Shown here one piece after another: positions 27,209 to 36,208 of a stretch of DNA of 64,000 bases (position 1 is its first letter; each line of letters opens with the position of its first letter). The stretch lies in the NCBI GenBank assembly GCA_028283825.1, contig JAPWJW010000005.1, positions 806,001 to 870,000 on the forward strand, read 5' to 3'. Origin of the DNA: Azospirillaceae bacterium. GTDB taxonomy: Bacteria > Pseudomonadota > Alphaproteobacteria > Azospirillales > Azospirillaceae. Under the pieces are notes generated by a model. The model did no database searches and was not told the DNA's origin. It worked only from the letters and a program-made list of their open reading frames with translations. The translations under genes were made by a program, and so were the position numbers.

Positions 27209-27919
27209 TCAAACCGCCAGCAACTGGCGAACCAGCTTGACCTTGTCGCGCCCGATGGGGATGCGCAAACCGGGATCGCCCGCCAGATGCAGGCCCCAGC
27301 GTCCGTCCACCCGGTCGGCGGCCAGGACATGGCGCAAATTGACCAGATGCTTGCGGTGCACGCGCACAAACAGCCCGGGGTCGACCCTGCGCTCCAGCTC
27401 CGCCAGCGGCAGGGGGCACAGGGATGATGCCCCCGGCGTCACCGCCTGGGAATAATGCCCCTGGGCGGTCAGGCAGACGATGTCGGCGATGTCGATCAGG
27501 ACCGTGCCCTTGCCGCGCAGGACGGGCAATTTCAGCAGGTGCGGCTGCCCGGCCGGCTGTTCAGTGCCCATGGCATGATCGCCCTGGATGTAGAACATCA
27601 TGCAGAATCCCTGCCCGCTGACGAAGCGCGTGACCTTGGCCACCAGGCTGCCCATGGGCGTGGTGACCATCATCGACGCCGTGCCGTCGTTCGCCGCCGC
27701 CGCGGTGTCGATCAGCCACCGCACCTTGGTCCGCGCGGCGGCCGGGTGGAATTCCAGGATGTCGCGGCCAATGGCGTCATTGGCCCGCACGGCCATCAGG
27801 CGCCGCACCTGTTCGTTCACCGCCAGGACGCGGCGCTGATCATCCAGCAGAATGACGCCGACGGGCGCCCGCTGAAGCTGGTATTCGAAACTGGGCGCCA
27901 GGGCGCCGGCGGCGGTCAT
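27209..27919 (-). CDS. rcoM: RcoM-type CO-sensing regulator (heme PAS plus LytTR)
   Basis: A protein of 236 residues. An N-terminal PAS domain (about 1-120) has 'GVILLDDQRRVLAVNEQ' and the heme-ligand segment 'FHPAAARTK' with His58, which matches the proximal His of RcoM; Met83/Met84 ('SMMVTTPMG') match the Met ligand region. The Cys that serves as ligand in oxidised Paraburkholderia RcoM has no equivalent here (Ala-rich segment about 72-77). From about 130 a LytTR DNA-binding domain follows ('IADIVCLTAQGHYSQAV', 'LFVRVHRKHLVNLRHV'). RcoM is a one-protein CO sensor and activator. The gene directly downstream is cowN, its known target in R. rubrum. Confidence 0.85.
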   Translation of the reverse strand: MTAAGALAPSFEYQLQRAPVGVILLDDQRRVLAVNEQVRRLMAVRANDAIGRDILEFHPAAARTKVRWLIDTAAAANDGTASMMVTTPMGSLVAKVTRFVSGQGFCMMFYIQGDHAMGTEQPAGQPHLLKLPVLRGKGTVLIDIADIVCLTAQGHYSQAVTPGASSLCPLPLAELERRVDPGLFVRVHRKHLVNLRHVLAADRVDGRWGLHLAGDPGLRIPIGRDKVKLVRQLLAV

Positions 27920-28003
27920 CGTGCGCGCTGTCCTCCCCCAGGGGGAAAGCCGGATTGCTGGCGCTATCCTGACACGCCGGACGCGGTTGCGAAAAGGGCC
28001 TGC

Positions 28004-29407
28004 TTACCGATAGGGGAAGGTCGGCTGTCCCTCGGCCGCCTGCATCAGCGCGGCGGCCTCGCCCCCGTTGGCGCGCTGGCGCAGCAGGGCGCGCCGGGCC
28101 ACGGCGAACAGGGCCACGGCAATGACGAGCGCCGGGATCACCACCACGGCGATGGAGTAACCGACCTGGGTCGGGTCCTTGAACACCTTTTCCGTCAGCG
28201 TCGCCACCATCAGCGGCCCCAGGGTGGCGCCGATGATGGTGTTGGCCAGGCCGCAGAGGGCGATGGCGCTGCCCCGCATGCTGGGCGGCACGATGTTCTG
28301 CAAGGTGGCGAAGGTGGTCGCACCCACCACGGCGTAGATGGCGCTGCTGGACGCGACCAGGAACATGGCCAGGATGGAATTGGTGGTGAACACCGCCAGG
28401 GCCGACGGCATGGCCAGCAGGGGCGCCACCAGCAGGATGCCGAACTTGGCCATGGGATAGGACCGGCGCGCGAAATAGTCGATCAGGATGCCGCCGGTGA
28501 CCGGCCCCAGCAGCGAAAAGGCCATGGAGAACGGCCCCAGCCAGGTGCCGATTTCCACCGGCCCGACGTGGAACCCGCGCGTCAGCATGGCGGGCGCCCA
28601 GGCGGCGGAGGCGTAGACCGCCAGGAAACAGACGGCGAAGCCCGCATAGAAGGGCACGAAGATGCCGGCGTTGCGGCGCAAATAGGCCAGTTTTTCCGAC
28701 AGGGGCGTGGTTTGGGCGAACCCACCCTTGCCGTTGCCGCGCGGTGGTTCCTTGGTGGTCAGCATCAGGGCGCTGACCAGCAGGCCGATGGCGCCGCAGC
28801 CAAAGAAGGCGACACGCCAGGGGGCCGCACTCTCCAGGAAGGGGATGCCTTGCAGGCGCCCGTCGGCCGCCGCCTTGATGATGAAGCTGGTCAGCGAAAT
28901 GGCCAGGCCGTTGGCCACCGCCTGGCCGGTGAGGAACAGGCTCAGCGGCTTGCCCCGGCGGTGGGGCGGGAACAGATCGGCGATCAGCGACACGGCCGCC
29001 GGGCCCAGTGCCGCCTCGCCCAAACCCACCAGCAGGCGGGACAGGAAGAATTCCCCGAAACTGTCGGCCAGACCGCCGCCCATGGTGGCCAGGCTCCACA
29101 CCAGCACACCGACCGCCACCAGCAGGCGGCGCGACACGCTGTCGGCCACCAGGCCCAGCGGGATGCCGACGGTGGCATAGAACAGGCCGAAGGCCAGGCC
29201 CTGCAACAGGCTGATCTGCACGTCGGCCAGCCCCAGGTCGTGGCGGACGGGATCGACGACGATGTTCAGGATGCCGCGGTCGATGATGGAAACGATGGCG
29301 GCCAGGAACAGGATCAGGACGCTCCACCACGCCGTCCGCCAGCCGGGATAGCCCGCCGGATCGGCCGACGCGGACGTGAGCGTCTCTTCGGAAATCATCG
29401 TGGCCAT
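28004..29407 (-). CDS. MFS transporter (spinster-like/anion:cation symporter type)
   Basis: A protein of 467 residues with 12 predicted membrane segments. The family is shown by 'IIDRGILNIVVDPVRHDLGLAD' in and after TM1, 'GIPLGLVADSVSRR' (loop 2-3 MFS motif) and 'GLGEAALGPAAVSLIADLFPP' in TM4-5, the signature of spinster-type MFS carriers. Two other carriers in this window (42271, 60287) share these motifs, so the family has expanded here. Substrates in this family include organic acids and aromatic compounds. A LysR-type dyad lies about 150 bases upstream (29556-29568). Confidence 0.92.
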   Translation of the reverse strand: MATMISEETLTSASADPAGYPGWRTAWWSVLILFLAAIVSIIDRGILNIVVDPVRHDLGLADVQISLLQGLAFGLFYATVGIPLGLVADSVSRRLLVAVGVLVWSLATMGGGLADSFGEFFLSRLLVGLGEAALGPAAVSLIADLFPPHRRGKPLSLFLTGQAVANGLAISLTSFIIKAAADGRLQGIPFLESAAPWRVAFFGCGAIGLLVSALMLTTKEPPRGNGKGGFAQTTPLSEKLAYLRRNAGIFVPFYAGFAVCFLAVYASAAWAPAMLTRGFHVGPVEIGTWLGPFSMAFSLLGPVTGGILIDYFARRSYPMAKFGILLVAPLLAMPSALAVFTTNSILAMFLVASSSAIYAVVGATTFATLQNIVPPSMRGSAIALCGLANTIIGATLGPLMVATLTEKVFKDPTQVGYSIAVVVIPALVIAVALFAVARRALLRQRANGGEAAALMQAAEGQPTFPYR

Positions 29408-29555
29408 AATGCCCTTTCAGGGGAATGCCGCGTCGGTCGCGGTCCCCGGTCCCTGTTCCTGAATCAGAGGCGCCGTTTGCCGTCGCCCCATCCCTTGATG
29501 CCCTTGTTAGGATTATCCATTAAGGGGTGCCGCGTTGGCCGCGCGCGCTTTCCTG

Positions 29556-29568
29556 TCCAACTGGTGGA
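29556..29568. promoter_or_regulatory. LysR-type dyad (T-N11-A form), site 5
   Basis: The sequence tccaactggtgga (within gtccaactggtggac) lies between the stop of the CE2-like esterase gene and the MFS gene, about 150 bases upstream of the MFS start. Confidence 0.55.
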
Positions 29569-29593
29569 CGGACTACCATTGTACGTAGGGCCG

Positions 29594-30701
29594 TCAGCGC
29601 CCGGCCCACACCTCCGGATGCGCCTGGATGTAGTCGCCCAGCGCGGTGGCGATCTGTTCGTCATCCTTCAGGTCGGGATGGGCGTTGCAGGCGCTGAAGG
29701 CCAGGCCGTTCATGGGCAGGTAGGCCACCCGGCGCTCGCCCGCGGCCTTCAGGTGCTCCGCCACCTTGGCGACCTCGGCCTCGATCTCGCCATCGGCCAT
29801 GTCGGTCGCCCACAGCAGGAAATAGGCCTGCGGGTTGCGGGCGCGCAGGCCGCCGATGAAGCTGGCGTAGGTCGCCTCATAGTCCGCGTGCAGGGCGTCG
29901 CGGGTCTTCCACTTCTCCCCCGGGTTCAGGGGGGTGGTAAAGTCGTTGGTGCCCAGGGCGATGACGATCACCTGCGGATGCCAGTCGGCATCGGTGTGCG
30001 GGGTTGCGTGGTCGAACAGGGTGAAGGGATAGGCCTTGCGGCAGGGTGTCGGCGGCGAAGCCGTTGTAATTGCGCACGATCCCCCGGCCGGAGATGGCGT
30101 TGACCGCGTAGTCGGCATCGAAACGGCGGGCCAACCGGGGCGGAAGCCCCTGGGACGTATCGGTGGTGGACCAGATCTCGGCATCGGTGCACTTGCGGGT
30201 GGGCGAGGTGTTGCCATAACCCACGGTGTGGGAATCGCCGATGAATTCGATCTGGTGCGCGCGGGGCGTCAATGCCCGGCCGGTAGTGCCGTCCGGCGCG
30301 TAGAACCCTTCGAAACCGGTGGGTGCGGCCTGGCTTTCGCTGGCGATGTCGATGCGCAGCTGGTGGTCGCCTGCCGCCAAGCCACCGACGCGATAAACAC
30401 CGGGCGCCGGCTTCACCAGGGCCACCGGTGCGCCGCCATCGACACTGACCTTCAGGATGACGTCGCCGGTGCCGACGCGGAACAGCGCCTCCGTCCCCCG
30501 GAACGCGGTCTCGAAATAGGTGCCCGGCCACTGCCGCCAGAGGGCCGCCTGCTGATGCAGGACCCGGCCGCCGACATGGATGGGCAAGGTCGCGGCATCC
30601 TTGGGCAGGGCATCGACCGGCTGGACCTGCAAGGGGGCCTGGGCCCGCGCCACACCCGCCAGCAGAACCGCCGCCAACGACAACGCAACAATGGACTTCA
30701 T
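29594..30701 (-). pseudogene. CE2-type SGNH esterase with a frameshift
   Basis: The first frame from the ATG at 30701 encodes a signal peptide (about 1-20), a jelly-roll domain ('GTYFETAFRGTEALFRV') and block I 'IEFIGDSHTVGYGN' with Ser157. The second frame, ending at 29594, carries 'VIVIALGTNDFTTPL' (block III) and 'NAHPDLKDDEQIA' with the catalytic Asp/His. Together they are a complete carbohydrate esterase family 2 acetyl esterase. The frame changes around base 30045, between 'AADTLP' and 'KAYPFTLFD'; loss of one base (or gain of two) explains it. It is either a sequencing error or a newly broken gene. Confidence 0.8.
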
Positions 30702-30809
30702 GCCGGAACGCTCCCATCCCTCGTTTTTTGTTCCGCTTGCAACGGAACGGCGGCGGATGATGACCCAACTCCGGGGGAAAGCGCCAGTGCGTTAGTCCGC
30801 GACCCTTTT

Positions 30810-31772
30810 TCAGGCAGGCGGCGGCGCCACCACGTCCTCATAGGCGTATCGCCGGCTGATCAGGCCGGCGTGCTGGAAGATGTCCAGCGTGGCCTCGAAC
30901 GCCGGCCGGGTGATCTCGACATGCGGGCTCCAGGTGCCCAGGCCCTGGTAGGCCGCGATGGTCCGGGTCAGCACCGCCGGGTCGGTGCCTTTGAAGAAGT
31001 CCGCCTCGGTCCTGGCGACATCGGCGGCGTCCGTCGCGATCAGCCACGCCCGGGCCTTGCGGTAGGCGCGCATGAACGCCCGCGCCCGGTCGGTCTCCAG
31101 CCAGTCGCGCTTGGCGGCCAGGCTGGAAAAGGCGCAGGGGCCGACGACATCGGCCAGGGCCGTCACGATGTGGCCGACGCCGTCATGCTCCAACTGCTGC
31201 GGCCCGGGGCCCTGCAGATGGATGTAGTCGCCCTCCCCCCGCCGGAACGCGGCCACCATGGCCTCGGCCGGACCGGCGTCGACGATTTGGACGTCCCCGA
31301 TATCGATGCCGGCCTTGAAGCAGGCGTACTTGAACATGGTGGTCGGCTGTACGCCCGGCGTGACCAGCACCTTTTTCCCCGTCAGCTTCCGCCAGGAGAA
31401 GTCCGGATCGGCATCCCGGGCCGCCAGGAAGAAGCCGTCCTTCTCATTGATTTGGGCGAAATGGACGGCCGAGGGAATCTGGCCCTTCTCCAGGGCGTTG
31501 AAGGCCTGGCTGGGTGCCGTCTGCACCACATGGGCGCCGCCATCGTCCAGGCTGGCCAGGGCCGACCGCCCGGGTGCGGACACCGTGTAGACCGGCGTCA
31601 GGCCCTCCGCCGCCAGGAAACCGCCGGCGATGGCCGCCACCAGCGGGGAGTAGAAGGCCGAGAACAGGGTGAATTCGATGCGGATGACATCGGCGGCCTT
31701 GGCCGTTCTGTTCAGGAACGGACCGCTTGCCAGGGCAGCGGCCGACACCTTCAACATCTCCCGGCGATCCAT
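30810..31772 (-). CDS. Solute-binding protein (NMT1/THI5- or SsuA-like), orphan
   Basis: A protein of 320 residues. The start at 31772 is chosen because AGGAGG precedes it and the leader 'MDRREMLKVSAAALASG' begins there; it has a twin-arginine-like RRxMLK motif. The mature part has 'FSAFYSPLVAAIAGGFLAAEGL', 'QTAPSQAFNALEKGQI' and 'GKKVLVTPGVQPTTMFKYACF', typical of periplasmic proteins binding nitrate, sulfonates, taurine or thiamine precursors. No ABC permease or ATPase gene is next to it. Last gene of the operon that begins near 37186, with 67 bases to the SDR gene. Confidence 0.85.
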   Translation of the reverse strand: MDRREMLKVSAAALASGPFLNRTAKAADVIRIEFTLFSAFYSPLVAAIAGGFLAAEGLTPVYTVSAPGRSALASLDDGGAHVVQTAPSQAFNALEKGQIPSAVHFAQINEKDGFFLAARDADPDFSWRKLTGKKVLVTPGVQPTTMFKYACFKAGIDIGDVQIVDAGPAEAMVAAFRRGEGDYIHLQGPGPQQLEHDGVGHIVTALADVVGPCAFSSLAAKRDWLETDRARAFMRAYRKARAWLIATDAADVARTEADFFKGTDPAVLTRTIAAYQGLGTWSPHVEITRPAFEATLDIFQHAGLISRRYAYEDVVAPPPA

Positions 31773-31839
31773 CGCCACCTCCTGCCATCGATGCCGCACC
31801 CGGGATCGGATACAGCCTCAGCGGCGGTATAATACAGGA

Positions 31840-32676
31840 TCAGTGATATTCCTCACCGCCGCTGACGTTCATGGCCTCGCCGGTGATGTACTGGGCACCG
31901 GAAGAGGCCAGGAAGGCGCACGCGTTGGCGGTGTCGTCCACACTGCCCGGCCGGCCCAGCGGCACGCGGTCGCGCAGGCGCTGCCAATACGTGTCCATGT
32001 CCACCCCCCGGCGGCGGGACAGGGTCTCGCGCTGCCAGTCGCCCAGGTCGGTGGGCACATGGTTGGGACAGACCGCGTTGACGGTGATGGCGTGGCGCCC
32101 CAGCTCGATGGCCGCCGACCGGGTGAGGCCGATGAGGCCATGCTTGGAGGCGCTGTAGGCCGACATCAGCCCGACGCCGGACTTGGCGGCCTGCGAGGCG
32201 ATGGAGATGATGCGCCCGCCCTGGCCGCGCTCGACCATGGCGGATGCGGCGTACTTCATGGCCAGGAAGGCGCCGCGCAGGTTCACGCCCATGACCGCGT
32301 CCCAATCGGCCACCGGCATCTCGGTGACGGCGCCCACCAGGAAACCGATGCCGGCGTTGTTCACCAGGATGTCCAGCTGACCGAAAGTGCCGGTGGCGTG
32401 CTCCACCATGCCCCGCACCTGGGCCTCGTCCCGCAGATCGCCAGCGAAGGTCGTGCATTCAGCGCCCGTGGCCTCGATGGCCGCCTTCACCTGCGCCATC
32501 TCATCCGCCATCGGCAGGCCCTTGGCTTGGCTGGCGGTGTCGATGACATCGTGAATGACGATGCGGCAGCCCTCGCGGGCCAGGCGTTGGGCGATGGCGG
32601 CACCCAGGCCGCGTAGACGCCCGGCGCCGGTGATGAGCGCCACCTTGCCCGTGAGGTCGGGATAGCTGGCGCTCAT
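31840..32676 (-). CDS. Short-chain dehydrogenase/reductase (SDR)
   Basis: A protein of 278 residues, a typical classical SDR length. It has the cofactor motif 'ITGAGRLRGLG' (15-25), 'NNAG' (106-109), the catalytic Ser161, Tyr174 and Lys178 (YSASK), and a C-terminal 'GEAMNVSGG'. It would oxidise or reduce an alcohol/ketone with NAD(P). The ATG at 32676 overlaps the stop of the HapK-like gene by four bases (ATGA), so they are translationally coupled. The frame stays open upstream but that part reads through the neighbouring gene. Confidence 0.92.
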   Translation of the reverse strand: MSASYPDLTGKVALITGAGRLRGLGAAIAQRLAREGCRIVIHDVIDTASQAKGLPMADEMAQVKAAIEATGAECTTFAGDLRDEAQVRGMVEHATGTFGQLDILVNNAGIGFLVGAVTEMPVADWDAVMGVNLRGAFLAMKYAASAMVERGQGGRIISIASQAAKSGVGLMSAYSASKHGLIGLTRSAAIELGRHAITVNAVCPNHVPTDLGDWQRETLSRRRGVDMDTYWQRLRDRVPLGRPGSVDDTANACAFLASSGAQYITGEAMNVSGGEEYH

Positions 32677-32987
32677 GGTTCGATCTTGTCGCTGGCGATG
32701 AACATCGGGTTGTCGGCGAAGGTGCGGAACTGGGCCGCCACCTGGCGCATGGTGTCGGTGGCCACCTCCCCCTTGAAGCCCTCGGCATCCGCGATGTGGA
32801 TGACCTCCAGGTACTGGAAGGGCGGGGCGGCATCCGATCCCTTCACGGCGTTCAGGCGATAGAGGTCGAAGCCGCCGGCGGAGGGCAACGCCCGCACGGT
32901 GGGGATGTCGGTGGTCCGCGCCCAAGTCTCGTAGGCAGCGGGATCGGCATCGGCCTTCAGGTTGAACAGGACGATCAGGTAGGGCAT
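32673..32987 (-). CDS. Small HapK/RedY-like protein
   Basis: A protein of 104 residues. 'MPYLIVLFNLKADADPAAYETWA', 'TVRALPSAGGFDLYRLN' and 'FQYLEVIHIADAEGF' fit the dimeric alpha+beta barrel fold of the RedY-like HapK proteins (ferredoxin-like strands). Members were named from prodiginine biosynthesis, but most have no proven role. It lies 14 bases after the oxidoreductase gene and overlaps the SDR gene, which suggests action on the same pathway intermediate. Confidence 0.7.
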   Translation of the reverse strand: MPYLIVLFNLKADADPAAYETWARTTDIPTVRALPSAGGFDLYRLNAVKGSDAAPPFQYLEVIHIADAEGFKGEVATDTMRQVAAQFRTFADNPMFIASDKIEP

Positions 32988-33001
32988 GGGGCAGTCCTCA
33001 T

Positions 33002-35008
33002 TCACACGGCCATGCCGGCGGCATGGCCTTCCAGCGTGGCGTTCAGCAGGAAACGGGGGGCGTAGGCGTCGCCGGCCAGGTGGACGGACACGCCGGCGGC
33101 CTGCAAGGGCGCCAGCAGGTCGACGTTGGGCACCCGGGGCGTGGCATGGCACAGCAGGGCCACGTCGGTGACGGTGCGGGGCCGCCCGGTCAGGGCATGC
33201 ACCAGGGTGACCGCCCCGTCCTCGAAGGCCGAGTTCGGATCGATGGTGTGCTGGATCAGCACCTCGACGCCCAGGGCCGCCAGGCGGCGCTGGATGCCCT
33301 GGCGGTTGACCAGGGGCTCAGCCCCGGCGATGCGCTCACGCGGACTGACCAGCACCACCGCCTCGAACCGGGCCGCCAGGAACTCCGTGGCGGCGTAGGT
33401 GAAGGCGGTGCCGTCCTGGTCCCACAGCAGGGCCATGCCCGCTTGCCGGGCGGTCACCCGGGCCAGTTGGGCCATGGCCTCCCGGATGTCGGGGAAGAAG
33501 CCCTCGCCCCGGTATTCCACCGGCAGATGGGCCGGCCAGGCCGGGGTGGCGCCGGTGGCCAACACCACGGCATTCGGCCTGAGCGCCAGCACGTCGTCCA
33601 AGGTGGCGGCACTGCCCAGCACGAAACGCACGCCGTGCCGGTCGGCCGCCAGCTTCTGGTAATCATAGACGCTGCTGATGCCCTCGCCCCCGGGCAAGGG
33701 CGCATGCAGCCGGGCCTTGCCGCCGACCTCATCGCTTGAGCCCAGCACGGTGACGGCATGGCCCCGGGCGGCGGCGGTCCAGGCGGCCTCCAGCCCGGCG
33801 GGGCCGGCCCCCACCACCACGATGGTGCCGGGATTGTCCGTCCGCGGCGGCGTCCAGTCGGCCTCATCCTCCGCCCCGACGCGGGGGTTGTTGTCGCACT
33901 GAAGCACGCCATGGGTGGCGATCAGGTGCCAGCAGGTGTTGCACGACACGCAGTAGCGGATGCTGGCCTCCTGGCCCGACTTGGCCTTGTTGGGCCAGGC
34001 GGGGTCGGTCACCAGGGGACGGGCCAGCATCACCAAATCGGCCAGGCCGTCGCGCACCAGGCGCTCGCCCTCGTTGGGATCGGTGATCAGGCCCAGGGCG
34101 CCGATGGCCGTGCCGGGGGCGTGTCGGCCCAGGGTGGCGATCCTGTCGGCATAGGGCACCCGGCGCCCGTGGTTGTCCGGCAAATGCCAGTCCAGGGTAT
34201 CGGCGTGGGACCCCCAGCAGTAGGTCAGGTAATCCACCACGCCGGTGGCGTGCACCAGGGCGGTGATGGCGGCCGCCTGGACCAGATCCACCCCGCCGGG
34301 CACGCCATCCTCCCCCGGCAGCTTGACCCCGATGAGGAAGTCCGGCCCACAGCGGCGGCGCAGTTCCCGGATCAGGTCGGTCAGCAGCCGGGCCCGGCCG
34401 GCGAGATCACCGCCATAGCGGTCGTCGCGGTGGTTGGATGCCTGGGACAGGAACTGGTGGAACAGATGCCCATGGCCGGCCGACAGCTCCACCCCGGCGA
34501 AGCCGGCCCGGGCCAGGTTGACGGCGGATGTCGCGAACTCCTCGATCAGACCCTCGACCTCGGCCGTGGTCAGCGCATGGGCCACCGTGCCGGACAGATC
34601 GTCGGGCAGGGCCGAGGCGCTGATCAGGCGGCCGACGCGGCCCTCCTCATGGCGCCCCCGGCCGGGGTCCTGCACCTGGCCGATCAAGCCGCAGCCCTCA
34701 TGCTCGACGGCCGCCGCCCAGCGGGCGAGCGCGTCGGTGTTGAGGCCAGTCAGCACATCGACCTTGGTGCCGTTCAACTGGCGGGACAGCACCGCCAGCG
34801 GCTCGGTCACCGTCAGGGCCGCCCCGCCGCGCGCCCGGTTGACGTGATAGGCGATCAGCCTGTCGGTCACCCGGCCCCGATCCTGGAACCGGGTGGAGGT
34901 GGAGGCGTGCACCACCCGGTTGCGCAAGGTGCGCCGGCCCAGGGTCAGGGGGGAGAACAGGTGCGGATAACGGGTCTCCGCCCCTGATGAGGGATCATCC
35001 AACGGCAT
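33002..35008 (-). CDS. Old-Yellow-Enzyme-type NADH:flavin oxidoreductase (2,4-dienoyl-CoA reductase-like)
   Basis: A protein of 668 residues in three parts. A TIM barrel binding FMN covers about 1-340 ('LFSPLTLGRRTLRNRVV' start, 'GVELSAGHGHLFHQFLSQASNHRDDRYGG'). A four-Cys cluster motif for 4Fe-4S follows at about 347-366 ('CVSCNTC...C'). Then a FAD/NAD(P) module starts with 'IVVVGAGPAGLEAAW' near 390. This is the plan of 2,4-dienoyl-CoA reductase and trimethylamine dehydrogenase. It could reduce an unsaturated ring or demethylate an amine. It follows the methyltransferase gene after six bases. Confidence 0.92.
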   Translation of the reverse strand: MPLDDPSSGAETRYPHLFSPLTLGRRTLRNRVVHASTSTRFQDRGRVTDRLIAYHVNRARGGAALTVTEPLAVLSRQLNGTKVDVLTGLNTDALARWAAAVEHEGCGLIGQVQDPGRGRHEEGRVGRLISASALPDDLSGTVAHALTTAEVEGLIEEFATSAVNLARAGFAGVELSAGHGHLFHQFLSQASNHRDDRYGGDLAGRARLLTDLIRELRRRCGPDFLIGVKLPGEDGVPGGVDLVQAAAITALVHATGVVDYLTYCWGSHADTLDWHLPDNHGRRVPYADRIATLGRHAPGTAIGALGLITDPNEGERLVRDGLADLVMLARPLVTDPAWPNKAKSGQEASIRYCVSCNTCWHLIATHGVLQCDNNPRVGAEDEADWTPPRTDNPGTIVVVGAGPAGLEAAWTAAARGHAVTVLGSSDEVGGKARLHAPLPGGEGISSVYDYQKLAADRHGVRFVLGSAATLDDVLALRPNAVVLATGATPAWPAHLPVEYRGEGFFPDIREAMAQLARVTARQAGMALLWDQDGTAFTYAATEFLAARFEAVVLVSPRERIAGAEPLVNRQGIQRRLAALGVEVLIQHTIDPNSAFEDGAVTLVHALTGRPRTVTDVALLCHATPRVPNVDLLAPLQAAGVSVHLAGDAYAPRFLLNATLEGHAAGMAV

Positions 35009-35014
35009 TAAGGA

Positions 35015-36208
35015 TCAGCCCGCCTTGCGGCCGCCGAAGAGGTACCAGCCGCCCCGGCCATGCGGCGGGCTCTCGACCGCACCCGCCACGAAGGCCGGGT
35101 ACTGGTCCAGGTCGAAGCTGGTTACGTCGGGGATGGTGACCTCGAAGGTGTCGGCCCGGGGGAAACCCGCCTCGACCGCCAGTTCGGTGGGGTCCTGGGA
35201 CCGGTATGAGGCGTAATAGGGCTCGGCGTTGTTCTCGGTGTCCCAGTCGTAGGCGAAGTTCATGAAGGCGTCGCAGGCCTTGTGCGGCGGCAGTTCCATG
35301 AAGGCCAGGATGCCGCCCGGCGCCAGCAGGCGATGAACCTCCTTCAGGATCTGCCGGGTCACCGGCACCGGCACCTCATGCAGGAAAAAGCTGGAGACGA
35401 TCAGGTCGAAATGGCCGTCGGGGAAATCGGTGGCGGCCGCGTCCTGCTGGCTGAAATGGATGGCCACGTCCTCGAACTCGGCCTTGGCGTGGCCGTAGCG
35501 CAGGCCGGGTGCCGCCACGTCGATGCCGTGGGCCTCGATGCCGGGGAAGGCCTTGGAGTAGGCGGTCAGGTTGGCGCCCGATTGCGTCGCCATGTCCAGC
35601 ACGCGGGCAGGGCGGAAGTCCGGGCGGGTGGCCTTGAGCCAATAGGCGATGGACTGGCCGACGCCGGCGAAGTTGCGGGTTTTGGTGATGCGGCCGGCGC
35701 CGGCGGTGGGCGACAGGCCCCGGCCCAGCAGCACGCCCTGGGCCACGTCGTCGGCCCCGAACTCGCTGTGGTAGCCGCCCGGCGCCAGATGGACGTCGCC
35801 CTCACTGACGTAATGGGGGATCTCAAGGTCGGGGTTGAGGCGCAGGGAGCCGCCGGCGGCGTTGCTCTGGGCGGCGGAGCGGGCGACCTCGATCATCTGC
35901 GGCAGGGCCCGCTCCACCGCGGCCTGGCGGGCCAGGGGTCCCATCTCCTGGGCGTTGTAGCGGATGCTGCTGTAGAAGCGGTAGAAATGGTCGGTCTTCA
36001 TCGCCTCGGCGATCTCCGCCCCGGTCTGCGGCGCCCGGCCGTGTTCCGCCACATAGCCCGGTAGCACGTTCTGCTCAAAGGCGGTGCGGCAGTCGAAGCG
36101 CAGCCTCAGCATGGCGTGGGTGTGGATGGCGCCCACCGCCCGCTGGCGCGAATACTCCTCCGCCGTCGGCGTCAGCAGGCTGTCGATGTCCGGCACCGTG
36201 TTCACCAT
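35015..36208 (-). CDS. Methyltransferase-like protein with altered SAM motif I
   Basis: A protein of 397 residues, paralogous to the methyltransferase at 4526-5680: shared 'EGDVHLAPGG' (136-145), 'AHGIDVAAPGLRYGHA', 'FPDGHFDLIVSSFFLHE' and 'LLAPGGILAFMELPP'. Motif I reads 'VLDMATQSGANL' (203-214), without the usual GxGxG, so SAM binding may be weak or different. The ATG at 36208 has AAGGAG in front and overlaps the stop of the small helical protein gene by one base. Position in the operon before an OYE-type reductase suggests a joint step on one substrate. Confidence 0.85.
   Translation of the reverse strand: MVNTVPDIDSLLTPTAEEYSRQRAVGAIHTHAMLRLRFDCRTAFEQNVLPGYVAEHGRAPQTGAEIAEAMKTDHFYRFYSSIRYNAQEMGPLARQAAVERALPQMIEVARSAAQSNAAGGSLRLNPDLEIPHYVSEGDVHLAPGGYHSEFGADDVAQGVLLGRGLSPTAGAGRITKTRNFAGVGQSIAYWLKATRPDFRPARVLDMATQSGANLTAYSKAFPGIEAHGIDVAAPGLRYGHAKAEFEDVAIHFSQQDAAATDFPDGHFDLIVSSFFLHEVPVPVTRQILKEVHRLLAPGGILAFMELPPHKACDAFMNFAYDWDTENNAEPYYASYRSQDPTELAVEAGFPRADTFEVTIPDVTSFDLDQYPAFVAGAVESPPHGRGGWYLFGGRKAG

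Noticed and set aside
30728-30750. Hairpin gttccg/cggaac with a homopolymer beside it, as terminator of the solute-binding protein gene
   Set aside because: On the minus strand the stem is followed by A, not T, so it is not an intrinsic terminator in that direction.
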